Shown piece by piece: positions 25,830-34,346 of a DNA stretch of 64,000 nucleotides. The stretch comes from a bacterium HR28. GTDB taxonomy: Bacteria; Chloroflexota; Chloroflexia; Thermomicrobiales; Thermomicrobiaceae. The translations under genes and the position numbers were made by a program. The stretch lies in contig BEIE01000001.1 in assembly GCA_002898255.1 (NCBI GenBank), positions 806,001 through 870,000 on the forward strand. The letters run 5' to 3'. How positions within the stretch are numbered: the first letter of the stretch is position 1; every line of letters starts with the position of its first letter. The notes beneath the pieces are model-generated. The model was not told the DNA's origin and did not search any database. It worked only from the letters and a program-made list of their open reading frames with translations.

Positions 25830-26996
25830 TTAGGACATGGGAACTTGCGGAATAAGCTTCCCCTCGATCCGTTCCAGGATTTCGTCCATGCTGCGGCCGG
25901 TAATCGTCACACCGTGGTTCTTCAGGCCGATGACCGCACGTGTGGGATCCGGTTCTTGCGCGAGCGTGTTCGAGACGGCTAGTGCCAGCTCCAATGTCCC
26001 GCAGGGATAGTTAATCTCGGTCGAGCGGATCCCCTCCATCCAGGCGTGGACATGGACGATAGCGCCGATCTCGGGATGCTGCTGGTAGATCATCCAATGT
26101 TCGATTGCATCCACCGACACGCGGCGTGGCTCGACGTTGGGCGGCACGCTCAAGATGATCGCAGGGATAGTGGGATCGAAGCCACTGACCATCAGGATGT
26201 CACGACCGATCACTTCCAGCTGTGCCTTGTTAACGCCGCTCGCACTCATCCAGAAGCGGTGACGGTCCTTACGAGCGCTCAGGTTGCCGTAGCTCAATCC
26301 GCCAAGGCCGTAGAGCCGCTTGACGTGGCGAAGGTCCTCTTCGCTCAGGAGCTCGTGCACCGGGAAGGGGGCAGGCAACAAATTCATCGCCTCCAGGCGC
26401 TTCCCGGCCCGCGAGATCTGCTGCGTGATCTCATCGCCGTTCCAGAGTTCCGGCTCGAGATCGGTGCGGAACACGTTATTGATGACGAGCCGTGATGCAG
26501 CGAGCGGATGGAGGCGCTCGTAGATGGTCGCGAAGAAGAGGTCGTCTTCACCAGGACGATACGGGATGCCGTAATGTCCACGTTCGAGCGTGACGAAGTG
26601 CGCCTCCGGCCCGTGCTCGCCCGGAATCAGGATGAGAACAAGGTTAGCAAGCGCATATAGCAGATAGGGGTAACAGGCTGTGAGGATGTCCTGCGGGCGC
26701 TCTGGGAATTCTGTAATCCCGACGACAAATGTGGCCTGTGCTTTGCGGCGATAGCGGGCAGGGCGATCGTGCGGGAAGACGTTGAGCACGAGTCGGATGT
26801 CGGGGATCGGCTTGGGATGGTACTCATGTCCTCGTCGCTCGAGCTCACGTCGGAGTCCATCAATGAACCATCGGAGCTGGTCGCTCGGGGGTTCGCCATA
26901 GATCGTAAACGTGCCGGTTTCTGGCTCCTCGGCGAGGATGCGTAACGCTTCGGCCAGGGCCTCGGTTTGGTTGAAGATCCGCTGTTCGGTCGTCAT
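25830..26996 (-). CDS. Class II aldolase/adducin family protein with an extra N-terminal domain
   Basis: 388 residues. The C-terminal half (about 205-388) is a class II aldolase domain: GGLSYGNLSARKDRHRFWMSASG (the phosphate-binding GN.S.r), zinc ligands His315 and His317 in IVHVHAW, and His361 in GLKNHGV. The N-terminal 200 residues form an unrecognised domain with TGTFTIYGEPPSDQLRWFIDGLRRELERRG and a hydrophobic LLYALANLVLIL stretch; ordinary class II aldolases are only 200-270 residues. The start is placed at the ATG at 26996 because the preceding open frame looks unconserved; the AAGGAG is rather far (about 13 bases). Opposite strand to the catabolic cluster but plausibly linked. Probable role: retro-aldol cleavage of a sugar phosphate or keto acid. 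Confidence 0.8.
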   Translation of the reverse strand: MTTEQRIFNQTEALAEALRILAEEPETGTFTIYGEPPSDQLRWFIDGLRRELERRGHEYHPKPIPDIRLVLNVFPHDRPARYRRKAQATFVVGITEFPERPQDILTACYPYLLYALANLVLILIPGEHGPEAHFVTLERGHYGIPYRPGEDDLFFATIYERLHPLAASRLVINNVFRTDLEPELWNGDEITQQISRAGKRLEAMNLLPAPFPVHELLSEEDLRHVKRLYGLGGLSYGNLSARKDRHRFWMSASGVNKAQLEVIGRDILMVSGFDPTIPAIILSVPPNVEPRRVSVDAIEHWMIYQQHPEIGAIVHVHAWMEGIRSTEINYPCGTLELALAVSNTLAQEPDPTRAVIGLKNHGVTITGRSMDEILERIEGKLIPQVPMS

Positions 26997-27082
26997 CGTG
27001 CTACTCGTTCTCCTTGATCCAGCGAAAGTCGCGGGCAAATGCACCCACACCGTTCGATTGTGGCAGAGGCGAGGAGCGACGG

Positions 27083-28084
27083 TCAACCGCTCGATGGGCA
27101 GGTGCCCTGAGGGACACGGAGTGTTAGGGCGCGTGGCACGGCGCGTGCTTCGATGTCGGTTGTCCCCACCGGTTCGCCATCCATCTCGACGCGGATCGGC
27201 TCAGCTGCCTCGACGCGGACCGTACGCCCGCTCCAATGCTCGACAGCCGGATGCCCCACGTGTGCCCCGCGGTAGACAGCTGGCAGCAAGGAGCCGAGGA
27301 GTTCCAGCCGCGAGACGTTACGTAGCACGAATACCTCGAGTTGCCCATCGGTGACCGAGGCCATCGGGGCGATGCGCATGCCCCCGGCGTGAAAGCGACC
27401 GTTGGCGATCGCAACCATCAGCGCCGGGCCTTCAAAAACATGGCGACCATCGACGGTGATAGAGAGCGTAGCGGCGCGGTGACGCAAGATCGTACGCATC
27501 GCTCCGACGAGGTAGGCGAGAAAACCGCCAAGCTGCTTTGTCGAGTGACTTACCCAGGCGGCCGTCTCCGCACCGAGGCCGATATCGGCCATATTCACGA
27601 AGAAGCGACTACGCGGCAGACCGGCGGGGTCGCGGAATTGCAGAAAACCCACGTCGACCCGGCAGGTCTCTCCCCAGCGCAAGAGGTCGACTGCTTGTTC
27701 CGGGCGAGTAATGCCAAACAACCGAGGGAAGTCTCGCCCTGTGCCACAAGGGACAATGGTCAACGTGACTGGCCCAAGTGGATGACCGTCTTGGTCGAGA
27801 CAGCCGTTCACCACCTCGTTAAGCGTTCCGTCACCGCCAACGACGAGGAGTTCCCGTACTCCGTTCTGGACGAGATGACGAGCGAGGTAGGTCGCGGCGC
27901 CGGGCTCTGCGGTGTGAAGCTCGTCAACACGAAGCCCAAGCTGTTCCAGCCGCTGGCGGATGGATGGCCAGGCGCGCGCTGGGCGACCACTCCCGGCGAC
28001 CGGATTGACGATGGCGTGGACTGTCGCTGGGAGGAAGTGCGCTGCGCTTGCGGGTGTGGTCTGCGTTCGTCGTTCCTGCTGCAT
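27083..28084 (-). CDS. Diacylglycerol kinase family lipid kinase (YegS/BmrU-like)
   Basis: 333 residues. The DAGK catalytic domain begins with VHAIVNPVAGSGRPARAWP, followed by GVRELLVVGGDGTLNEVVNGCLD (the ATP-binding GGDGT) and LTIVPCGTGRDFPRLFGI (the P.GT.nD.aR). The C-terminal beta-sandwich contains FHAGGMRIAPMASVTDGQLEVFVL, typical of YegS-type kinases. Likely phosphorylates a lipid head group at the inner membrane face. Start: the ATG at 28084, with GAGG about 10 bases upstream, is preferred because the frame further upstream looks unconserved. It is followed by the aldolase gene 86 bases downstream on the same strand. Confidence 0.88.
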   Translation of the reverse strand: MQQERRTQTTPASAAHFLPATVHAIVNPVAGSGRPARAWPSIRQRLEQLGLRVDELHTAEPGAATYLARHLVQNGVRELLVVGGDGTLNEVVNGCLDQDGHPLGPVTLTIVPCGTGRDFPRLFGITRPEQAVDLLRWGETCRVDVGFLQFRDPAGLPRSRFFVNMADIGLGAETAAWVSHSTKQLGGFLAYLVGAMRTILRHRAATLSITVDGRHVFEGPALMVAIANGRFHAGGMRIAPMASVTDGQLEVFVLRNVSRLELLGSLLPAVYRGAHVGHPAVEHWSGRTVRVEAAEPIRVEMDGEPVGTTDIEARAVPRALTLRVPQGTCPSSG

Positions 28085-28868
28085 CGGAGTAGGCGACCTC
28101 ACTCTCTCGCGATCGTTCCCATGGTAGCGCAGAGTGTATTCCCTGTGAAAGGCATAGGATGACCCCGTGATCATAAGCTATCGTGCTGCCTTTCGGCGGG
28201 AAGAGGCTCGAGGCCGATGGAGGGAGTTCCCGCTGGCCTCGGTGAGTGCAGGGTGGGGCAGTGCCAGGGCTCAGAAAGCGTCAAAGGAGGATGCTCCTAG
28301 AGAGAGCACAACATACGTCCCAGCAAAGCGGACAGTACGGGGCTGCGCCGCGGAAAAGGATCTCAGCGGTGGCTTGGGCGCGGGGAGTTCTTGCCGTGGG
28401 CCGCCGGGCACTTGGCTTTGACGGTTCTGTGCCAGCGTCGCCGGGAATCCCCGGTGCTGCGGTGCCCCATCGTGAGGAGGGCGTGTCGATCGAGAAGCGC
28501 CAACGTGGATTCCGAATCGGCTTTCTCGCGCTGTGTTCGTCCAGCGACGGATCGGGCAGGTCGCTGACGAGCGATGCGGGACGTGGAAGCAACTGGCTGC
28601 GCCAGCCATGCCACACTGCCGAAAACGATCGGCGAGCAAACTGCAGCGTGTCCAGATCCCCAGACGCACGGTGGTGGGTGGGGCGCCACCTGTCCCTCTG
28701 GGGGCGCGATGATTGCACCTGCTGCCGTGTCAGGGTACCGCCATGTATGGCGCCCGCACGCCCGGAGGGGCTAGATACCGCTCGTGCTGTAACCAACACC
28801 GGCCTCGCCCCACCAGGTCGGCCGCGGCTCGTGGCTGCCGTGTTACAGCGGCCCGCTCCCGTGGCTGA

Positions 28869-29070
28869 CCACCCTCACCCCCAACCCCTCTCCCGTCTTT
28901 GGCTCCCCTCACCCCCGAATCCCCTCTCCCGCAACATGCGGGAGAGGGGGACGAGGGGGTGAGGGTGGTATCCCTCTCCCGTACACCGGGAGAGGGGGGA
29001 CGGGGTGAGGGCGGTATCCCGCACGTCGCGGGTGAGGGGGGTGATGGGCGGTAACCGCGGGTGAGGGTGG
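28869..29070. repeat. Cluster of CTCACCCC/CCCTCTCCCG palindromes
   Basis: A perfect 13-bp stem with a 3-base loop sits at 28921-28949 (CCCCTCTCCCGCA arms). A second palindrome at 28972-28996 has a 10-bp stem (CCCTCTCCCG arms) and 5-base loop. Both are flanked by longer inverted arms, for example CCACCCTCACCCCC (28869-28882) against GGGGGTGAGGGTGG (28955-28968). GAGGGTGG/GAGGGCGG units then recur to about 29070. Confidence 0.75.
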
Positions 29071-29583
29071 TGCCTGGGCGAGGGTGACAGAGTGCGCCAG
29101 GGGCGGGCAGTCGTTCCGCTCAGGTCAGCAGCGATCTGTGAGCACACCGTCACGATGGTCATCCCGCCAGCGCGCGCAATACCTTACGCCCCGGCAAAGT
29201 GACGGCCATCGTCCCCCTTTCTGGAGGGGCGCCCGAACTCACGCCCGCGCGTTTCCGGCGCGCACTTCATGCCGCCCGCACGCTGGCAAGGTGTTGGTTC
29301 AACAACGGGAGGCCAACAGGATTCGTGCTGTGCGACCCGGGCGGCGACCTACGAGCTCACCGTCATCCTGACCCCACCGCCGACGAGTCCGATTGATCGG
29401 GCCCTTACCCAAACGGCGCGTCTGCAATCGTGTCGAGGGCGGCATTGATGACGTCCGCACGCCCGATGGACGTCAATGTCAGGGGCTGATAGCGGTCTCG
29501 AGGGTGTGAAGGATGTTGATCGCGATCCATTGAGTCTGCGCTATCGTCCCTTCGGGAGCCCTTGCGGGTCGTTCGCGGATGTG

Positions 29584-29630
29584 TTGCCCGGCCTTTCGAC
29601 CAGCGGGCGCGGTAAATCGCGCCCCTATAA
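29584..29630 (-). repeat. Dispersed repeat, copy C
   Basis: On the minus strand reads TATAGGGGCGCGATTTACCG, then CGCCCGCTGG. GGGCGCGgtaaatCGCGCCC forms a near-perfect palindrome (29605-29624). Same family as copies A, B, D, E and F. Confidence 0.65.
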
Positions 29631-29680
29631 GGATCGCGGCGGGGTCCGTGGCGGAATGGACGGCATGACGCCCGCGTCTT

Positions 29681-29733
29681 GTAGGGGCGCAATGAATTGT
29701 GCCCGCGCTCCTCGTAGGGGCTGGACATCCCCC
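29681..29733 (+). repeat. Dispersed repeat, copy D
   Basis: Reads GTAGGGGCGCAATGAATTGT, then GCCCGCGCTCCTCG, then TAGGGGCTGGACATCCCC. Both halves align with copy A at 15771-15819. Confidence 0.7.
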
Positions 29734-29863
29734 GTGCAGTGACGCCACCGGTCCCTCCCCTCCAAGAGTCGGCTACGGCCTGGGGGCGCAGTGTCATTCC
29801 GGCCCCGAGGGCTGGCGGATCCGATATATCGGAACCCTATGCACAAGGCGAGCACCCACCCGT

Positions 29864-29913
29864 CTAGGGGCGCCATTCTTCGCACGCGCAGTCCCGCAGG
29901 AGCTGCAACATCC
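29864..29913 (+). repeat. Dispersed repeat, copy E
   Basis: Reads CTAGGGGCGCCATTCTTCGC, then ACGCGCAGTCCCGC, then AGGAGCTGCAACATCC. Aligns with copies A and D over its whole length, with more substitutions. Confidence 0.6.
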
Positions 29914-30093
29914 TGCCGGCCCTATGGCAGGCAGCTGTGACGAATTACGCCCTGCCAATGCTCACGCCACGATCCCGCGTCCCGGATGGGCACCATTCAC
30001 GGCGCGCCACGAGGCCTGTGGTGACCTGCCCAGGCCTCCCCCTACCTACCCACGCGTCTCCAAGCACTCGCCACGCTGCAATCTCCACTTTCT

Positions 30094-30452
30094 TCACGGC
30101 ACTGCTCCACCTCCACCCATGTCCAGCTCGACAAGGGATTGAGTCAACGCCCCGGTCACGTCGTCTTCCTTGCGCGAGGCTGGCCGATGCTGCGCTTGCC
30201 CCTCGACGTCGACAAGGCGTGCCACACGATGTAACCGGCGCTGTAGATCCTGTTCAGCCAGGAACTCCTCCGTCGTGCCAGGCGTAGCGCTTCAAACTCC
30301 CGCTCCAGGTCGCCCGTAGCCTCAACCTGAATCGAGGCCAGAATCTGCTCTGCCAGCTCGGCGCACCCTCAGCAGTACTTCCGGCAGCACCTCGGTCCTG
30401 GGGCACGATCGGATCACCCCCGCCAGTGATGGACACCAGAGAACTCGCTCAC
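30094..30452 (-). pseudogene. Frameshifted remnant of an unrecognised protein gene
   Basis: Reading the minus strand, a GTG at 30452 with AAAGGAG upstream opens VSEFSGVHHWRG and then hits a stop. Shifting frame gives a continuous helical protein in three further pieces: EVLPEVLLRV (about 30393-30363), ELAEQILASIQVEATGDLER then EFEALRLA (about 30362-30285), and TTEEFLAEQDLQRRLHRVAR then LVDVEGQAQ (about 30285 down), ending LVELDMGG and a TGA at 30096-30094. The pieces join at plausible single-base frameshifts and look like an alpha-helical, Arg/Glu-rich bacterial protein. Family not recognised. The evidence is codon and residue pattern only, so chance cannot be ruled out. Confidence 0.35.
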
Positions 30453-30543
30453 CTTCTACTCCTTTCCGGCTCTACTGGTCTTTGAAGCGTCCGCAGGACG
30501 GGAAAAGGGACTATCTGGTGATGCGAAAACTGCCGAACTTGCC

Positions 30544-30581
30544 ACTCGCGATTTGACGCAATCGCGAGTGCGTGTTATGCT
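30544..30581 (+). promoter_or_regulatory. Promoter overlapped by a perfect 10-bp inverted repeat (candidate operator)
   Basis: TTGACG (30553-30558), a 17-base spacer and TATGCT (30576-30581) form a good sigma-70-type promoter. A perfect inverted repeat, ACTCGCGATT (30544-30553) and AATCGCGAGT (30560-30569) separated by TGACGC, straddles the -35 element and half of the spacer. This is the geometry of a dimeric repressor operator. It is about 88 bases upstream of the LysM/M23 gene that heads the mreB-mreC-murT-gatD run. Confidence 0.65.
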
Positions 30582-30669
30582 GCGCGTAAGAATAGGGGAA
30601 CTGGCGAGTTCGGCATCAGGACGCACAGATTCGGCGTAGGGCCAAGGGAAGGGAAGCCGGGCGAAGCCG

Positions 30670-32400
30670 ATGCCGCAGCACCCGCCGTCGGAAAGCAACC
30701 AGGAATCGACCGGTACACCGACCACTGTCCGTTTCGGATGGTCCCCTGAGCCGAAACGTGAGGAGGTCGTCCCAAACGGGAGGGGGTCGGTCAGCAACAG
30801 TTCCCCCGCTGAGACGAATGGTGCCAGCGTTCCTGGGCTGGATCGGCGTGCTCCACAAGGCGAGACGGTCGGTGGCAGCCACACGGTCGGGGATGGGATC
30901 AACGGCGCTCGGGAGCCTTGGTTGACCCAGCGGGCGTCAGGGAATAGGAGACTGGGTGGGGCTCCTGTGCTCGCCCCGCTCCAGCGGCCGACAGGTCGTG
31001 CTACCGCACGAGCGGTCGTCTCACGCGCAGCATCAGTGCCTGTTCGGCACCCGCGGTTGCGTGGGCGGTGGGTGCTCCACGTTGCGGTCCTGACCTGTGT
31101 CGTTGTTGTCACGCTCGGCGGTGGGTTCTGGCGACGACCGCTGCCGGTGCGGGTCGCTGCCGGTACGGATCAGATCGCCGCGGTATGGGATGGCGTCACC
31201 GGGGTGCAAGGACAACCGGTCGCGCAGGTTGCGAGTCTCAGCGTCAGCGACCCTCGACTCGGATACCTCGCGACCGGTGGGTTAGCGGTCAAGCCAGACG
31301 TCTTGGTGCTCGACACGTACGTGACGAGCGCCGGCGAGACAATTTATGACGTCTCCCGTGCGACGGGGCGGAGCGTGGAGACGCTCCTCTGGGCAAACAA
31401 CTTGCTCGACCCGGGCGCTCCGCTGCCAGCCGGGCTGCAGCTGCGTGTGCCGCCAGTCGACGGGATGCTGCACGTCGTACGTGAGGGTGACACGCTGGAG
31501 TCGGTGGCGGCTCGATATGGCGTCACACCGGAGGCGATCACCGGGTATGAGCCGAACGGTGTGCAACGCGATACGGACCTCGTACCCAACCGGCTCATCA
31601 TGGTTCCCGGCGGGAAGATGCCGAGTCGAGACCGGGTGATTATGTACACGGTGCAAGAGGGAGATACGCTCTGGAAGATCGCGCAGCGCTTCGGGCTCAA
31701 AGTGCAGACAATTACCTGGGCAAACTCTTTGCCCGATCCTGAGCTCATCTATCCGGGCCAGCAGCTGGCTATCCTGCCGACCGATGGTGTGATGGTGAAG
31801 GTCAAAGAGGGCGACACAATCGAATCACTGGCCGAGTACTGGGGTGTGAAACCGGAAGCGATCCGCGATTACCCGATGAACGGGATTGGCCCGAATGGGG
31901 TGCTCCGCGTGGGGCAGCTGGTGATGATTCCAGGTGGTGAACCACCACCGCCACCACCTCCACCACCCCCGCCACCTGCCCCGAGTGCGCCGCCAGCGTC
32001 GGCACCCAGCAGTCCGCCAGCGCAGCGGCAGGCACCACGTGGCTCGTTTATCTGGCCAACGACTGGGGTGATCACGCAATACTTCCATGCCCGCCACAAC
32101 GGTTGGGATATCGCCAACAACATGTACACGCCGATTGTGGCGGCCGACAGTGGCACGGTGATCTTTAGTGGCTGGAACAACTATGGGCTCGGTTATGCCG
32201 TGGCGATTGACCATGGGAACGGTTTCGTGACGTGGTATGGGCATATGGCTGAACCCCCGCCGGTGCAGGTGGGGCAGTGGGTCAATCAGGGACAATATAT
32301 CGGGCCGATGGGGAGCACCGGCTATTCGACCGGGCCACACGTTCACTTCATCATCATGTACAACGGCGTCTACCAAGACCCGGCACTCTACCTTCGGTAG
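30670..32400 (+). CDS. Membrane-anchored LysM/M23 murein endopeptidase
   Basis: 576 residues. A 130-residue Ser/Pro/Arg-rich cytoplasmic segment precedes one membrane helix (about 134-152). Outside are four LysM-like modules (about 214-262, 265-314, 322-371, 374-422), a run of twelve prolines (425-436) with a Pro/Ala/Ser hinge, and a C-terminal peptidase M23 (LytM) domain. The zinc and catalytic residues are in place: His476 and Asp480 (HNGWD) and His557/His559 (GPHVHF). The enzyme should cut peptide cross-links while bound to glycan. It lies 26 bases before mreB, so cell-wall opening is probably co-expressed with the elongation scaffold. The ATG at 30670 has only a weak ribosome site; later in-frame starts are possible. 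Confidence 0.88.
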   Translation: MPQHPPSESNQESTGTPTTVRFGWSPEPKREEVVPNGRGSVSNSSPAETNGASVPGLDRRAPQGETVGGSHTVGDGINGAREPWLTQRASGNRRLGGAPVLAPLQRPTGRATARAVVSRAASVPVRHPRLRGRWVLHVAVLTCVVVVTLGGGFWRRPLPVRVAAGTDQIAAVWDGVTGVQGQPVAQVASLSVSDPRLGYLATGGLAVKPDVLVLDTYVTSAGETIYDVSRATGRSVETLLWANNLLDPGAPLPAGLQLRVPPVDGMLHVVREGDTLESVAARYGVTPEAITGYEPNGVQRDTDLVPNRLIMVPGGKMPSRDRVIMYTVQEGDTLWKIAQRFGLKVQTITWANSLPDPELIYPGQQLAILPTDGVMVKVKEGDTIESLAEYWGVKPEAIRDYPMNGIGPNGVLRVGQLVMIPGGEPPPPPPPPPPPPAPSAPPASAPSSPPAQRQAPRGSFIWPTTGVITQYFHARHNGWDIANNMYTPIVAADSGTVIFSGWNNYGLGYAVAIDHGNGFVTWYGHMAEPPPVQVGQWVNQGQYIGPMGSTGYSTGPHVHFIIMYNGVYQDPALYLR

Positions 32401-32426
32401 AAGCCGGTGGGAGGAAGGGCAAAAGG

Positions 32427-33503
32427 ATGATTCGACCGCTCAGCGCACTGTTCGGGTTGTTCAGCCGTGATCTCGGGATCGATCTGGGCACGGCGAACAC
32501 CTTGGTCTACGTGCGCGGGAAGGGGATTGTTATCTCCGAGCCGTCCGTCGTGGCCGTCGACAAGAAGACGAAGCGCGTGCTCGCGGTCGGTGTCGAAGCG
32601 AAGGCGATGGTTGGGAAGACCCCGGAGTCGATTGTCGCTGTCCGTCCGCTCAAGGATGGGGTGATCGCCGACTTCGATACCGTCGAAGTGATGCTGCACT
32701 ACTTCATCCGCAAGGTGCACTCCCAGCAGCTCCTGACCCCACATCCACGCGTTGTGATTGGGATTCCTTCCGGGGTGACCGAGGTCGAAAAGCGGGCGGC
32801 GAAGGACGCGGCATTGAGTGCGGGAGCGCGCGAAGCCTATACGATTGAGGAACCGATGGCGGCGGCAATCGGAGCCGGGCTGCCGATCAATGAGCCGGTC
32901 GGCAGTATGATCGTGGACATCGGCGGTGGCACGACGGAGGTGGCCGTCATCTCGCTGGGTGGAATCGTCGTCAACCGATCGATCCGCGTGGCAGGAGATG
33001 AGATCGACGAGGCCATCGTGCAGTGGGCCAGGCGTGATCATAACCTGATCATCGGCGAGCGGACGGCAGAAAATGCGAAGATCGCTGCCGGGTCGGCGTA
33101 CCCGCTTGAGGAAGAGCGACGCGTTGTCCTCCGCGGGCGTGACGTCCTGACCGGCTTGCCGAAGGCGGTAGAGGTGAGTTCGGTTGAGATCCGCGAGGCG
33201 ATCGCCGGCCCGGTGAACCAGATCATCGAAGCAGTTCGCTCCTGCGTCGAGGAGACCCCGCCGGAACTCCTGGCCGATATCATGGAACGCGGGATCGTCC
33301 TTGCCGGAGGTGGTGCGCTCCTCATGGGGCTCGATAAGCGGCTGCAAGCCGAACTCCGCATCCCGGTGTATCTTGCTGACGACCCGCTCACCTGTGTGGC
33401 ACGCGGTACCGGACGCGTCGCGGAGGCGCTCCACCTGTACCAGCGTGCATTGCAGGGAACGCAGCAACGGCGGACACCAGCGACCTCGACGTCAACGACA
33501 TGA
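32427..33503 (+). CDS. mreB: Rod shape-determining protein MreB
   Basis: Actin-like filament protein of 358 residues that organises cell-wall elongation beneath the membrane. Nucleotide-binding motifs are conserved: phosphate 1 DLGIDLGTANTLVYVRGKG, connect 1, phosphate 2 SMIVDIGGGTTEVAVISLGG, and adenosine GIVLAGGGALLMGLDKRL. The short basic-hydrophobic start MIRPLSALFGLFSRD could touch the membrane. The ATG at 32427 has GGAGGAAGGG upstream; an upstream in-frame extension to 32277 overlaps the M23 gene and is not conserved. mreC follows after 19 bases. Confidence 0.97.
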   Translation: MIRPLSALFGLFSRDLGIDLGTANTLVYVRGKGIVISEPSVVAVDKKTKRVLAVGVEAKAMVGKTPESIVAVRPLKDGVIADFDTVEVMLHYFIRKVHSQQLLTPHPRVVIGIPSGVTEVEKRAAKDAALSAGAREAYTIEEPMAAAIGAGLPINEPVGSMIVDIGGGTTEVAVISLGGIVVNRSIRVAGDEIDEAIVQWARRDHNLIIGERTAENAKIAAGSAYPLEEERRVVLRGRDVLTGLPKAVEVSSVEIREAIAGPVNQIIEAVRSCVEETPPELLADIMERGIVLAGGGALLMGLDKRLQAELRIPVYLADDPLTCVARGTGRVAEALHLYQRALQGTQQRRTPATSTSTT

Positions 33504-33522
33504 ATGACGAGACCGGTGAGGA

Positions 33523-34341
33523 ATGCCCGTCACGCTCAGGCGTGCTTCGCTGCTCATCTTGACAGTTGTGATGGTCCTCGCTGCCGTCGTCCTCCTCGAC
33601 CGACAGCAACGGCTGACGACCGTCAAAGCTCCTCTCGTCGCCCTCGTCACTGAGGCACAGCGCCTGCTCGCTCCTGCGCTGGGCAGAGTCTCGTTTCCAA
33701 CCTGGGCGAGTGACGACGAACTTCGCCAAGAAGTGGAACGACTGCGCAGTGAGCGTGACGCGCTCCTCGCCGAAGTTGCAAAGCTTCGACAGGCGCAACA
33801 GGAACTCGAACAGTTACGTGCCCAACTCCGTTTCCAGCAGGAGCATCCCGGGCTCCAGCTCGTACCGGCACGCGTAATCGGGTATGATCCTGAACAACCG
33901 CAACGAGTTCTCATCATCGACCAGGGGGCAGACGCGGGAATCCGGGTCGGTATGGCTGTACTGAACCCGAGCGTGATGGTGGGGATCGTCACGCGCGTCG
34001 AGAGCGATCGGGCGCAAGTAACAGTGCTCACCGACCCATCCATACAGCTCGGTGCTCGCCTTCTCGACTCCGGTGCGGAAGGGATCGTGTACGGGCGTGG
34101 CTGGCGCGAGAACGGCTCGCTCGAGTTCCGGCACTTACCCCCTGATACCCCGGTTCGCCAGGGTGAACTCGTTGTGACATCAGGACGGACAGCTGGGATC
34201 CCCCCTGGACTCGTCATTGGGGTCGTGACTGGGGGCACGCGGCAGGTCGCCGAGGACGAGCTCCGCCTGACGGTGCGGCCACTCGTCGAGTTTCGTTCGC
34301 TCGAGTCAGTGAGCGTTCTTCTCGGCCAAGCAAGCCAGTAG
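33523..34341 (+). CDS. mreC: Rod shape-determining protein MreC
   Basis: 272 residues: short cytoplasmic start, one membrane helix (about residues 6-25, LLILTVVMVLAAVVLLDRQQ), a coiled coil (about 65-105, DDELRQEVERLRSERDALLAEV) and the MreC double beta-barrel core with VIGYDPEQPQRVLIIDQGADAGIRVGMAVLNPSVMVGIVTRVE. It links the MreB scaffold to the wall synthases PBP2 and RodA. The ATG follows GGTGAGG. mreD is not next in line; it lies 15 kb away at 49275 beside PBP2. Confidence 0.93.
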   Translation: MPVTLRRASLLILTVVMVLAAVVLLDRQQRLTTVKAPLVALVTEAQRLLAPALGRVSFPTWASDDELRQEVERLRSERDALLAEVAKLRQAQQELEQLRAQLRFQQEHPGLQLVPARVIGYDPEQPQRVLIIDQGADAGIRVGMAVLNPSVMVGIVTRVESDRAQVTVLTDPSIQLGARLLDSGAEGIVYGRGWRENGSLEFRHLPPDTPVRQGELVVTSGRTAGIPPGLVIGVVTGGTRQVAEDELRLTVRPLVEFRSLESVSVLLGQASQ

Positions 34342-34346
34342 GTGGG

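Larger units (their letters stand above)
28085..30669. other. 2.6-kb gene-poor, repeat-rich region
   Basis: The stretch contains a cluster of C/T-rich and G/A-rich palindromes (28869-29070), three copies of the dispersed GTAGGGGCGC repeat (29584-29630, 29681-29733, 29864-29913), a broken gene (30094-30452) and the promoter of the M23/mreB operon at 30553-30581. Open frames elsewhere are short, Arg/Pro/Ser rich and without ribosome sites. I read it as a decaying accessory segment. Confidence 0.6.

Noticed and set aside
28246-28962. 238-codon plus-strand frame in the repeat-rich region
   Set aside because: It runs into the CTCACCCC palindrome cluster and has Arg/Ser/Pro-rich, domain-free content.
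28869-29070. CRISPR array
   Set aside because: The repeats are palindromes of unequal length without regular spacers, and no cas gene is present.
30582-30669. Possible c-di-AMP (ydaO-type) riboswitch ahead of the LysM/M23 gene
   Set aside because: The gene type would fit, but the 88-base leader is too short and lacks the conserved ydaO motifs.
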